From JAEUIE01 sp046350055 (GTDB lineage Bacteria; Planctomycetota; Planctomycetia; Gemmatales; HRBIN36): a DNA stretch of 64,000 nucleotides. Below the pieces are notes generated by a model that worked only from the letters and a program-made list of their open reading frames with translations, was not told the origin of the DNA and did not search any database. This document shows, in pieces, positions 8,481-15,392 of the stretch (positions within the stretch are counted from its first letter, which is position 1; each line of letters begins with the position of its first letter). Location of the stretch: positions 1,116,001 through 1,180,000 of the forward strand of contig JAXMBC010000001.1 of assembly GCA_046350055.1 (NCBI GenBank), in the 5' to 3' direction. The translations under genes were made by a program, and so were the position numbers.

Positions 8481-8574
8481 GCCCGGGTACCATAGCCTGG
8501 GTGTACTCACTCAGCCAATGCCGAGGTGCACCAAGCTCCAGCATCGTCAGGTCGAGTACGACCAGACTTTGGTA
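8481..8574 (-). repeat. Palindrome-ended element B, copy 1
   Basis: About 94 bp whose reverse complement matches 12405-12502 over its full length with few differences. The ends are inverted (CGGGTGCCATAG / CTATGGCACCCG in the better preserved copy). It lies just downstream of the VapC stop codon. No coding capacity; MITE-like by form only. Confidence 0.75.
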
Positions 8575-8585
8575 ACCGTGCGAGA

Positions 8586-8972
8586 CTACCAGAGTCTCTG
8601 CAGACCATAGGCATCGAAAATGGCATCTTTGCTGACGAGGGCAAACCCTTCCAATAGTGCCTGCGCTGCCAGCAATCTGTCAAAGGGATCTCGATGGTGC
8701 AGAGGTAACTGCTCCACATGGGTAACATGAGCCAGTTCAATGCCCAGTAGACCAAAGTGATTGATGGCTAAGTGTTTGGGCAGAAACGTGGAAGCCTGCT
8801 CACTCAAGTCGAGTTTCTTCAGTCCCGCCTTGATGGCTATTTCCCAGCAGACAACCATGCTTACATATTTGCGATTCAAGGGGTCTTCAATCCATGCTTT
8901 AGCAGCCCTGCTGAGCTGTGGATCATCATTCAGAAACCATAGCAGCGTGTGAGTATCCAGGAGGAGAATCAC
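8586..8972 (-). CDS. PIN-domain toxin (VapC-like)
   Basis: A 128-residue PIN-domain ribonuclease, probably the toxin of a type II pair. The conserved acidic positions are visible: Asp6 in LLLDTHTLLWFL, Glu44 in VVCWEIAIK, Asp94/Asp98 in HRDPFDRLLAAQA, and a final Asp in VSKDAIFD. Known relatives cleave tRNA or other RNA with a bound metal. Translation starts at GTG 8972, which overlaps the TGA stop of the antitoxin by 4 bases, the usual sign of coupled translation. Confidence 0.88.
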   Translation of the reverse strand: MILLLDTHTLLWFLNDDPQLSRAAKAWIEDPLNRKYVSMVVCWEIAIKAGLKKLDLSEQASTFLPKHLAINHFGLLGIELAHVTHVEQLPLHHRDPFDRLLAAQALLEGFALVSKDAIFDAYGLQRLW

Positions 8973-9196
8973 TCCATGTACTCCTTCAACTCCTCGAGCG
9001 GCTCATCAAAGTCAGGGGCAATGCGAATCTTCCCTTTGGCACTCCCAGCCTGGCAGCGCCACGATGTCGGTTCAGCCTTCTTGATCTGGGCCAAGGGCAC
9101 GCCCGCTTGAGTGATAGTACATTCCTCGCCGGGCTGCAGGCGATCCAGCAAATCGGGAAGATGCGTTTGTGCTTCTTGAAGTGTTACTGATGACAT
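8969..9196 (-). CDS. Phd/YefM-type antitoxin
   Basis: A 75-residue antitoxin. The N-terminal half MSSVTLQEAQTHLPDLLDRL, then EECTITQAGVPLAQI, is the Phd/YefM DNA-binding fold. The C-terminal part (KIRIAPDFDEPLEELKEYME) is the acidic toxin-neutralising tail that usually wraps the PIN protein. It overlaps the toxin gene by 4 bases. An inverted repeat CTGATAC-N15-GTATCAG at 9217-9245 surrounds a TATAAA box upstream and probably mediates autorepression. Confidence 0.88.
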   Translation of the reverse strand: MSSVTLQEAQTHLPDLLDRLQPGEECTITQAGVPLAQIKKAEPTSWRCQAGSAKGKIRIAPDFDEPLEELKEYME

Positions 9197-9216
9197 GAAT
9201 TGGCACCTTGCTCAAT

Positions 9217-9245
9217 CTGATACGCTTATTTTATACCAGTATCAG
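9217..9245 (-). promoter_or_regulatory. Operator/promoter of the antitoxin-toxin pair
   Basis: Arms CTGATAC (9217-9223) and GTATCAG (9239-9245) are perfect inverted repeats with 15 bases between them. On the minus strand they enclose TATAAA (9230-9235), a good -10 box, about 35 bases before the antitoxin ATG. The layout suits antitoxin binding across the promoter. Confidence 0.55.
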
Positions 9246-9363
9246 CCCTTGGGGAATTCCAATGTGGTTTGGTACAGGAATAGTCAGGCCAGCTGGGTCG
9301 AGCGCTAAGGCTTCGGGCCCTCTTGCTCTCGCGACGTGTAGCTCGCCTCCCCTACACATCCTT

Positions 9364-9403
9364 CGTAGGGCACGCTGTGCGTGCCTCACCACGGTGAGAG
9401 CAC
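9364..9403 (+). repeat. 40-bp dispersed repeat (GTAGGGCACGC family), copy 2
   Basis: Identical over 40 bases to 8025-8064, in the same orientation, 1.3 kb apart and flanking the toxin-antitoxin pair and element B. Confidence 0.88.
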
Positions 9404-9449
9404 CATGCAACCGCAACCCGCAGCGCCAGCAGGGGTTCCAGACATCCTG

Positions 9450-9650
9450 CAGCCAGCCCTGAAGGGGCGGGATAGGATAGCCCAGGGCAACGCCCTGGGT
9501 CATGCGACCAACCGCATCCCTAGCCCCAAAGGGGCGAGATAACCCTGCAATTCCAAGGCCCTCTCTCGCCCCGTTGGGGCTTGCCATGCCATCTCGTCTC
9601 GAACCCAGGGCGTTGCCCTGGGCTATCTTCTCCCGGCCCGTTGGGCCTGA
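9450..9650. repeat. Nested palindromic spacer
   Basis: No gene is seen. An outer perfect inverted repeat pairs GATAGCCCAGGGCAACGCCC (from 9476) with its complement ending near 9627. Inside it AGCCCCAAAGGGGCGAGA pairs with TCTCGCCCCGTTGGGGCT. The whole can fold into one long interrupted hairpin of about 150 bases. It belongs to the AGCCC..GGGGC spacer repeats also seen at 1399-1748. Confidence 0.7.
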
Positions 9651-9660
9651 TGCAGCCAAA

Positions 9661-9860
9661 GCCGGGTGCCTGGGCGATTCATGAATACACCGTGCCACGA
9701 ATGTGATGTAGTCATCTCATCCGTGCTGGATCTGCAATCACCACTGACACGTGTAACTATCCACTTCGATGCATTCGACTTTCGTGTTCCAACACGGTGG
9801 AGAATGAGTACATTCACCTCCGTGGCACAGCAAATAAAACGAACTCCCGGGCACCAGGCT
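9661..9860. repeat. 200-bp palindromic element A, copy 1
   Basis: Exactly 200 bp, about 90 percent identical to 11488-11687 by eye. The outer ~70 bases at each end are imperfect inverted repeats of each other (GTGCCACGAATGTGATGTAG against the complement of TACATTCACCTCCGTGGCAC). It ends 2 bases before the stop codon of the next minus-strand gene, so it could serve as that gene's terminator. It has no coding capacity. Confidence 0.85.
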
Positions 9861-9862
9861 TG

Positions 9863-10423
9863 TTAGCCTCTTCTCTCGATTATCGTTCTGAAATGTTGGA
9901 AATCCGCCTTTGCATCCTCATGCGACAGACCGGGATTGATACGTCGATGCTCCTTCACGAATGCAAGCAAATCGTTGACGAACGCAAATTGCGATAGTGC
10001 CTTGGTGGTAACCTTGGGTAGTGGCAGTTGCAAGTAGATGAAGTCTGGTTGCCACGTGCCCCAGTCAAGTCCACGGTGAAAGTCTCCCCATTTTTCTGCG
10101 TCCTTGGTGCAATGGAATCCGAAGATCGGATCAACTGCCAAAAAACTACAGCGTGAGCATTTGCGCGGAACTTCGACTTTGCCCTTGATGAATTCGTCTT
10201 CGTAGATCACGGGATCAGTCGGGCCATTGATTCCACACGGACCATGATCTAGATGCAAGTAATGCCCAACGTCTTCGATGTACCGTGTGCATTCACCCTC
10301 AAACAGGTGGCGACATTGTCCGCACTTTGCCGGAACAGCGCCGCGCGAACCCATGTGGCCGAATGTAACGGGCGGATCAATCGGCCCATCAATTGGACAC
10401 GGTGGGAAATATCGACTGTGCAT
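9863..10423 (-). CDS. Cys-rich protein with two duplicated zinc-ribbon-like modules
   Basis: A 186-residue cytoplasmic protein of unknown function. ATG 10423 is chosen because the upstream GTG at 10459 falls inside a repeated promoter block. Two copies of one module are visible: PCPIDGPIDPP...VPAKCGQCRHL...ECTR, and PCGINGPTDPV...VPRKCSRCSFL...HCTK. Each has a lone Cys, a CxxC and a final Cys, a likely metal site. The C-terminal third is helical and lacks Cys. The promoter block at 10467-10496 is properly placed, 37 bases from TSS to ATG. Confidence 0.6.
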   Translation of the reverse strand: MHSRYFPPCPIDGPIDPPVTFGHMGSRGAVPAKCGQCRHLFEGECTRYIEDVGHYLHLDHGPCGINGPTDPVIYEDEFIKGKVEVPRKCSRCSFLAVDPIFGFHCTKDAEKWGDFHRGLDWGTWQPDFIYLQLPLPKVTTKALSQFAFVNDLLAFVKEHRRINPGLSHEDAKADFQHFRTIIERRG

Positions 10424-10466
10424 ATGAGTTGCAGCTATTAGTTGTTTACCACATCCCACAGCTCAC

Positions 10467-10496
10467 ATAATACGTCACATGCTTTTCCTGCGTCAA
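10467..10496 (-). promoter_or_regulatory. Recurring promoter block C, copy 1
   Basis: On the minus strand TTGACG (10496-10491), 18 bases, TATTAT (10472-10467). The surrounding ~60 bases match copies at 11436-11487 and 13901-13962. The downstream part GTGAGCTGTGGG is also shared. It reads toward the gene starting at 10423. Confidence 0.7.
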
Positions 10497-10520
10497 CAAT
10501 GAACTCGCCGGGTACCCGGG

Positions 10521-10793
10521 CTACCTGCCCAGACGCCAAAGCGGCTCAGACGCCGGATACCGCCCCGTCCCTATCCACCGATCAACGACGTTAATAGGCC
10601 AGAAAAGGCACACGCAGCCGTAGTTTATCGATCTCCAAGCGTCCGAGTCCGCCGGAAAGAAATAGTAGAAACCCTTCATGTTATATTGCTCGGCATCGGC
10701 GTAGCCCCGTCGGGACAGGACGACATACGACCCGATATACAACAACAGTAGGAGTACGCCGAACACCAGAACTAATCGCCTTTTCTTGCACAC
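10521..10793 (-). CDS. Small membrane protein
   Basis: A 90-residue protein with one transmembrane segment (LVLVFGVLLLLLYIGSYVVL) followed by a conserved-looking soluble part: SRRGYADAEQYNMKGFYYFF, then CLFWPINVVDRWIG and a C-terminal ASEPLWRLGR. The GTG start at 10793 is preferred because the longer frame would overlap the upstream gene and has no matching composition. It lies 68 bases downstream of the preceding gene on the same strand and may share its transcript. Function unknown. Confidence 0.55.
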   Translation of the reverse strand: MCKKRRLVLVFGVLLLLLYIGSYVVLSRRGYADAEQYNMKGFYYFFPADSDAWRSINYGCVCLFWPINVVDRWIGTGRYPASEPLWRLGR

Positions 10794-10861
10794 CGCGTGA
10801 CTCGCCCTACGCCGAAGAGTTGTTTCGCCCGCAGCCCTCCCGGACGACGAAAAAGCGCCGT

Positions 10862-11389
10862 CTATTCTGAACCGCACTTCGACATCATTGTCGAAGAAGC
10901 CCTTTCGAACATGACCGTTTCGTTGGTCGCAAATGCTGGAAACGCTACCTGGGAGAAGCACTCGCTCCAGATTTTACTGCCGGGCAGGTACTCGGGAAGC
11001 GCCTCAGCTAACGCCTCCCAGCCCTCCATCTCTTCATTTACCTCTGTCGTCATCCCGTCCGCCATTGCAAATGCGAGGCAGATGCAATCCACGGTGAATA
11101 AATCGCGCTTGAATGCCACAACTCGAACAATGTTGCTCCAAGCTACGAAATAAGCAGGCTCGGACGCCGGACGCTTTCGAGTCACCGTGATTCCAGCAGC
11201 ATCAAATGACAAGGCACAGTCTGACTGCTCGGGAGGCGACACGTAATCGCCGGCCCGAATCTTCCCCAGTGTCTTGTCAATCCATCGACGCATCATCCGG
11301 GGCCGAATCCAGCGATCGTAGGCCCACAACAAGCCGCTCAGGACGAGAACGACTCCGACAGCAATCAAGATCGATTCAATCGATGGCAC
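10862..11389 (-). CDS. Membrane-anchored hypothetical protein
   Basis: A 175-residue protein with one N-terminal membrane segment (ILIAVGVVLVLSGLLWAY) and a cytoplasmic domain of strands and one helix (CALSFDAAGITVTRK, AYFVAWSNIVRVVAFKRD, then an acidic helix EVNEEMEGWEALAEALPEYL). The strand order and the W-SNIV..V segment recall PH-like YcxB-type domains, a weak resemblance. GTG is the start codon. The recurring promoter block C at 11448-11477 lies upstream. Function unknown. Confidence 0.55.
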   Translation of the reverse strand: MPSIESILIAVGVVLVLSGLLWAYDRWIRPRMMRRWIDKTLGKIRAGDYVSPPEQSDCALSFDAAGITVTRKRPASEPAYFVAWSNIVRVVAFKRDLFTVDCICLAFAMADGMTTEVNEEMEGWEALAEALPEYLPGSKIWSECFSQVAFPAFATNETVMFERASSTMMSKCGSE

Positions 11390-11447
11390 GCAGGATCCCT
11401 GTCGGTCTTAGCGGGCGAACCATGGTTTACCCCAACCCACAGCTCAC

Positions 11448-11477
11448 ATCATACGTCACATGCTTTTCCTGCGTCAA
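11448..11477 (-). promoter_or_regulatory. Recurring promoter block C, copy 2
   Basis: Minus-strand TTGACG (11477-11472), 18 bases, TATGAT (11453-11448). It is nearly identical to copy 1 from about 11436 to 11487 and directly abuts element A copy 2. It reads toward the gene starting at 11389. Confidence 0.7.
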
Positions 11478-11487
11478 CAATGAACTC

Positions 11488-11687
11488 GCCGGGTGCCTGG
11501 GCAATTGATAAATACACCGTGCCACGGATGTGATGTAGTCATCTCATCCGTGCTGGATCTGCAATCACCACTGACACGTGTAACTATCCACTCAGATGCA
11601 TTCAACTATCGTCGTCCAACACGGAGGAGAATGAGTACATTCACCTCCGTGGCACAGCAAATAGAACGAACTCCCGGGCACCAGGCT
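11488..11687. repeat. 200-bp palindromic element A, copy 2
   Basis: Same length and orientation as 9661-9860, with scattered substitutions. It ends 5 bases before the stop codon of the gene at 11693-11941 and starts where promoter block C copy 2 ends, so it separates two transcription units. A shortened join of the two ends is seen after block C copy 1 near 10508-10522. Confidence 0.85.
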
Positions 11688-11692
11688 CTGCC

Positions 11693-11941
11693 CTAGAACG
11701 GCACCCGGCCTTTGGCCTCAACCGCCAGCTTCCAACGGGCGTTGATGCCCCGCAATGGCTCGACTGAATCGTCGATGTACTCCTCGACCACCACCCGCTC
11801 GCTGTCGGACAGCCCCAGAACCACGAAGATGCACTCGCAGGTGGTAATAAAGTCCCCGCAGAACGGGCACAGCTCCCGGTTGCAGAACGGCTCGTGGAGT
11901 TGGCCGACCGCCGTACCACAACTCAGGCAACGCTCGCCCAT
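11693..11941 (-). CDS. Small zinc-ribbon-like protein
   Basis: An 82-residue protein starting at ATG 11941. It has a Cys pattern CLSCGTAVGQLHEPFC, then CPFCGDFITTCEC, enough for one or two metal-binding knuckles. These are followed by a helix (LGLSDSERVVVEEYIDDSVE) and a basic tail ending AKGRVPF. The longer frame upstream is low-complexity Arg-rich and was not used. Function unknown; the family seems to be a small planctomycete-type protein, from memory only. Confidence 0.6.
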   Translation of the reverse strand: MGERCLSCGTAVGQLHEPFCNRELCPFCGDFITTCECIFVVLGLSDSERVVVEEYIDDSVEPLRGINARWKLAVEAKGRVPF

Positions 11942-12083
11942 CCGCTGGGCCCTCCACCGCCGAACGACACCGTTCACCTGCGCGGCAGCTGGCGAGACGG
12001 TGAACCTAAAAAACCGTAGTGCCGCCGCGTCAGGTGCAACGGTTGGTTCGCGGGCGACTTCTACAGGCAGACGAAATCGCACG

Positions 12084-12392
12084 CTATTCATCAAGGGAAC
12101 CAACAGGCCAGCGAACCAAAGTTCGAGTAATCGCTTCCCTGATTTTCTCCGCCGGCGGCGATTCACAGTCGAAATACTCGCCAAACTTGCGGCTCAACGC
12201 GACGACCTGTTCCTCCGTGACCAGGCCCAGAATTCTTGGCGTCACCTTGTAGCCCAGAATAGCCCAGATCACCTCGCAGCACTCGTGCGCCGATGCATCC
12301 CCAAAGCTGACAGGCGGACTGACGGCCTCGCCAAAGGTTTCGCCCATCGCCTGCTCGAAATCGGGTCGCCAGTCTTCGCCAGTTCGAGCCAT
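12084..12392 (-). CDS. Hypothetical protein
   Basis: A 102-residue cytoplasmic, mainly helical protein of unknown function starting at ATG 12392. Recognisable stretches are ARTGEDWRPDFEQAMGETFG, AHECCEVIWAILGY and a C-terminal helix PPAEKIREAITRTLVRWP. No signal peptide or membrane segment. Element B copy 2 lies 12 bases upstream of the start, where a promoter would be expected. Confidence 0.5.
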   Translation of the reverse strand: MARTGEDWRPDFEQAMGETFGEAVSPPVSFGDASAHECCEVIWAILGYKVTPRILGLVTEEQVVALSRKFGEYFDCESPPAEKIREAITRTLVRWPVGSLDE

Positions 12393-12404
12393 GAAAAACC
12401 CAAG

Positions 12405-12502
12405 CCCGGGTGCCATAGTCTGGTCGTACTCGACCTGACTATGCTGGAACCTTGGAGCACATCGGCATAGCTAGGGTGAGTACACCCAAGCTATGGCACC
12501 CG
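12405..12502 (+). repeat. Palindrome-ended element B, copy 2
   Basis: About 98 bp bounded by CCCGGGTGCCATAG and CTATGGCACCCG, inverted relative to 8481-8574. Two fragments of the right end of element A (GCAAATAGAACGAACTCCCC and a diverged copy) follow at 12505-12575. Confidence 0.78.
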
Positions 12503-12598
12503 TGCAAATAGAACGAACTCCCCGACACCAGGCTATGGCACCCGAGCAAATCTAACAAAACTCCCGGACACCAGTCTTAGTTCGTTGGTCCGCCCTCG

Positions 12599-13624
12599 TT
12601 ACTTTTCAACCCCCTTTAAGATTGCCTCTTCCGGGTTCCTTATCGCGGAAAGAACGTTCTCAGCGACTTTCTCTAGCAGTTTGTTTCCCCAAAACGGATC
12701 ACTGGTGTCATAAATGATCACCCTGATGTGTTTCAGATCGAAGGGAACATCTGCCTCGTTTGAAGAAACCAGGACCACCGGTTTCTTGAGCGCATGGGCA
12801 AGCCCAAGCTCATAAAAAACGTTCGGATTTCGGGAGGTTAACTCGGCGACGAGGACCTTTGCGGCGTTGATCCCGGCCCAGATCTGATCCATGATCTTGC
12901 CGGCACCAAATATCTCAGAATCTGCCCGCACGGGTTTCAGACCAGTTTTCTCGATTGCAGGCTTGTATATCTTTTCGTAGTAGTTCCCAAGTGGTGGGGC
13001 AAATGGCATCATGACAAAACAGCTATCCGTAGCACTTACAGTGACAGTCTTTCCCAGCATCTGGAGATTTTGGGATGCGGCTCCATCCACGCCACCTTCA
13101 CCTGTAACATCGAGGACCCGCTTGCGACCATCGTGGTCTTCCAACAACTTTGCTTTGTTGAGGGTTTCAAAGAATACGGTCTTGAACTCCGATACCTTGT
13201 CTTTCGGAATACCGAATTTATCAACGAGGGCATTGTCCAGAAACTGATCATCGGGTAGATTCTCCCCGCGATAATGGCTGTAAACCGTGGAAATGTCCGG
13301 TGCCGTCATTGCCGCTTCACGAAGACCCTGAAGTTCTTCCTGCTCGTTTTGGGGGCGCAGTATTTTTTTTGCGATGGGAGTGATGGCCACTCGTCCAGCT
13401 TCGGGCCTTTCGAGCAAGCCGTACTTGATGGATGAGCTAAGCTCGGTCGCATATGGACCCGTATTGTATTTCATTCCGAGAAAGGGCGCCGATACTTCAT
13501 CGGTGCAGTCCTTCCCCGCATTCTGGTCCAGAATCGCCTTCGGAATGCGCAGTGCTTTTTCAAGTGATTGCCGTGGGTACTTCGCACTACCTTTGGACAA
13601 ACTTGTTTTCTTGTCTTTTGCCAT
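12599..13624 (-). CDS. Winged-helix plus TIR-like effector, candidate defence protein
   Basis: A 341-residue protein starting at ATG 13624. Residues about 20-165 form a helical region resembling winged-helix domains (APFLGMKYNTGPYATELSSS, GLLERPEAGRVAITPIAKKI, and a second helical half). Residues 200-330 match the TIR-like or nucleoside-deoxyribosyltransferase-like fold: CFVMMPFAP, KPAIEKTGLKPVRADSEIFG, VLVAELTSRNPNVFYELG with Glu272 as the likely catalytic acid, then HALKKPVVLVSS and VPFDLKHIRVIIY. Related domains cleave NAD+ or bind nucleotides in anti-phage systems. It follows the 68-residue gene by 31 bases. The defence role is inferred. Confidence 0.7.
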   Translation of the reverse strand: MAKDKKTSLSKGSAKYPRQSLEKALRIPKAILDQNAGKDCTDEVSAPFLGMKYNTGPYATELSSSIKYGLLERPEAGRVAITPIAKKILRPQNEQEELQGLREAAMTAPDISTVYSHYRGENLPDDQFLDNALVDKFGIPKDKVSEFKTVFFETLNKAKLLEDHDGRKRVLDVTGEGGVDGAASQNLQMLGKTVTVSATDSCFVMMPFAPPLGNYYEKIYKPAIEKTGLKPVRADSEIFGAGKIMDQIWAGINAAKVLVAELTSRNPNVFYELGLAHALKKPVVLVSSNEADVPFDLKHIRVIIYDTSDPFWGNKLLEKVAENVLSAIRNPEEAILKGVEK

Positions 13625-13655
13625 TTTTGAGGTCCTACCTGTTTCCAGCCGTTGA

Positions 13656-13862
13656 TTACCAGGCCACTTTCGCGTACTTGACCTTCCGGTTGTCGAGTTC
13701 TGCCTCCAGCGCATCGGTCCAAGGTCGCCAGTCCGCGAAGTCGCGAACACCGTAGGTTTTCGGAAGCCCGGAAAGGTGGAGCGTATCGTCGATTTCAAGC
13801 GCTTCACGGACAGCGTTGTGCATCTTCAGTAGTCCCGGTGTGCTCATGCCCGCAAGATTCAT
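13656..13862 (-). CDS. Small partner protein of the TIR-like gene
   Basis: A 68-residue protein starting at ATG 13862 with a GGAG ribosome-binding site 7 bases upstream. The sequence is helical and acidic with a conserved-looking core: STPGLLKMHNAVREALEIDD, YGVRDFADWRPWTDALEAEL, and a basic end NRKVKYAKVAW. It is the first gene of a two-gene unit with the TIR-like protein and is driven by promoter block C copy 3. It might be a sensor, inhibitor or adaptor for the effector; nothing in the sequence decides this. Confidence 0.65.
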   Translation of the reverse strand: MNLAGMSTPGLLKMHNAVREALEIDDTLHLSGLPKTYGVRDFADWRPWTDALEAELDNRKVKYAKVAW

Positions 13863-13914
13863 GGTAACTCCTCGTTTGTCGGCGAACAATTGTTTATCTC
13901 AATCCACAGATCAC

Positions 13915-13944
13915 ATAATACAACTGCTCCCATTCCTAGGTCAA
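13915..13944 (-). promoter_or_regulatory. Recurring promoter block C, copy 3
   Basis: Minus-strand TTGACC (13944-13939), 18 bases, TATTAT (13920-13915). The spacer has diverged from copies 1 and 2 but both hexamers and the 18-base distance are kept. It drives the small protein/TIR-like pair. Confidence 0.7.
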
Positions 13945-14005
13945 CAATGAACTTGCCTCACCTTCTGGACTGATGGCTCAGAGAGCTTCAGTACCCACCG
14001 CGCAC

Positions 14006-14033
14006 GAAAAAAACCCCAGCCTTCGCTGGGGGT
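14006..14033 (-). terminator. Intrinsic terminator of the ACIII-oxidase operon
   Basis: On the minus strand AACCCCCAGCGAAGGCTGGG is followed by a run of seven T. It begins 11 bases after the last stop codon of the operon. Stem CCCAGC/GCTGGG with a GAAG loop. Confidence 0.9.
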
Positions 14034-14044
14034 TCATCGCATTA

Positions 14045-14518
14045 CTACTTCGTCGGAGCCGGGGCAGGCGTCCCAGGCCCCGGGTTGTTCGGCGGCATGG
14101 GGGGCATCGGCTTCACCACCGTCTGGTCCGGATCGTCCAGCCGACGCTGATCCACCGCATCCTGGTAGTGCTTGCTGTCCAGCATCACCATCGCCAGGAA
14201 GAAGGCCACGAAGGCCAGCGAGAAGGTGAACACATACGCCAGGAAGGGCTTGTTGTACTTCATGTGCATGAAGTAGAGCACCACCAGCGTAGCCTTGGCC
14301 ACCGCTACGCCCATCGCGATCCAGATGTTCGCGGTGCCCAGGTTCACCCAGGTTGCTGCCACGGTGAGGAAGGTCAGCACCATCAGGGCGACCCACACCT
14401 TCACCAGCGTCTGCCAGTCGGAAATGTGCACCCAGTGCTCGCCATGACCGTGACCCGCATGGGCGTCAGCAGCCTTCTCGGTCGCATGCAGTGGTGTCGG
14501 ATCTGTTACGGAACTCAT
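14045..14518 (-). CDS. Cytochrome c oxidase subunit IV
   Basis: A 157-residue subunit IV of the caa3-type oxidase. After a His-rich cytoplasmic start (ADAHAGHGHGEHWVHISDW) there are three membrane segments: VWVALMVLTFLTVAATWV, IWIAMGVAVAKATLVVLYFM with the family motif YFMHMKYNK, and YVFTFSLAFVAFFLAMVML. A Pro-rich tail (MPPMPPNNPGPGTPAPAP) extends it beyond the usual ~110 residues. It is the last gene of the operon and precedes the terminator. The spacer to coxC has short CAGCTATCAGC-type repeats. Confidence 0.9.
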   Translation of the reverse strand: MSSVTDPTPLHATEKAADAHAGHGHGEHWVHISDWQTLVKVWVALMVLTFLTVAATWVNLGTANIWIAMGVAVAKATLVVLYFMHMKYNKPFLAYVFTFSLAFVAFFLAMVMLDSKHYQDAVDQRRLDDPDQTVVKPMPPMPPNNPGPGTPAPAPTK

Positions 14519-14663
14519 ATTCGTCTCTCCGAAGCTGTCAGCAAAAGCTGTCAGCTATCAGCTTTCAGCTATCAGCCATTCCGTGGGAATGGCTTTTCTC
14601 GTTAATCGTCAGGCCCCTCTTCTCTCCTAGCTACTAGCTTCTTGCTACTAGCTACTCTCCGTC

Positions 14664-15392
14664 CTAGTGAATCAGGTACAGCAGCGGGAACAGGAAGATC
14701 CAGATGAGATCGACCACGTGCCAGTAGAGGCCCACGAAGTCGACCGCGGTGAAATTCTCCGGCGAGAAGTCGCCCCGGTAGGCCCGCAGCAGCAGCCAGA
14801 AGAGCAACCCGATGCCTACGATCACGTGGATACCGTGCAGCCCGGTCAGGCAGAAGTAGACACCGAAGAACGTTCGCACATTCGCCGGCTCCACCTTGAT
14901 CTTGCCCTTGCTGTGCTCCATCACATGCTGCTTGGCTTCTTCGCTGGGCTGGTAATACTTGCCCCAGAGCACGCCTTCGTGGTACTTGTGGCTGTATTCC
15001 ACATACTTGATCGCCATGAAGCCGAAGCCGCAGGCGATAGTCAGTGCCAGGCACAGCATCAGGCCGTTGCGATTGCCCAGCTGGGCACAGCGCACGCCCC
15101 ACGCCATCGTCAGGCTGCTGAAGAGCAGCACGCAGGTGTTGATCGCTCCCCACGTGGTATCCAGGAAGTGCGACGCATAGATGAACACTTCCGGGTGGTT
15201 ATACCGGTAGACGGCATACGCACAGAAGAGCCCGCTGAAGAAGAGGATTTCCTGGGCGATGAACGACCACATCCCCAGCTTCCCCGCTTCGAACTGCTGC
15301 TCGAGCGAATCAAAGTGGTGGGCCAGATGCTTGCTGTGGCCATGTGCATGGCCCTCAGCGTGAGCGTGATCGGCGGTGTGAGTGTCTGACAT
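14664..15392 (-). CDS. Cytochrome c oxidase subunit III
   Basis: A 242-residue oxidase subunit III with seven predicted membrane helices of the COX3 family. It begins with a His-rich tail (HTADHAHAEGHAHGHSKHLA), then the family phrases FEAGKLGMWSFIAQEILFFS and a late LTGLHGIHVIVGIGLLFWLL, and ends YWHVVDLIWIFLFPLLYLIH. It stabilises the catalytic subunit and the proton path. It lies between coxA and coxD on the minus strand. Confidence 0.95.
   Translation of the reverse strand: MSDTHTADHAHAEGHAHGHSKHLAHHFDSLEQQFEAGKLGMWSFIAQEILFFSGLFCAYAVYRYNHPEVFIYASHFLDTTWGAINTCVLLFSSLTMAWGVRCAQLGNRNGLMLCLALTIACGFGFMAIKYVEYSHKYHEGVLWGKYYQPSEEAKQHVMEHSKGKIKVEPANVRTFFGVYFCLTGLHGIHVIVGIGLLFWLLLRAYRGDFSPENFTAVDFVGLYWHVVDLIWIFLFPLLYLIH

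Noticed and set aside
9661..9860. Insertion sequence with transposase
   Set aside because: The elements A and B are too short and have no open frame for a transposase. Only MITE-like form is supported.
11712..12470. A 252-codon plus-strand frame
   Set aside because: It overlaps two minus-strand genes and reads through element B; composition is not protein-like.
9661..13965. Integron attC-like sites in the accessory array
   Set aside because: The palindromic elements do not carry the GTTRRRY/RYYYAAC core pair, and no integrase gene is visible in the window.
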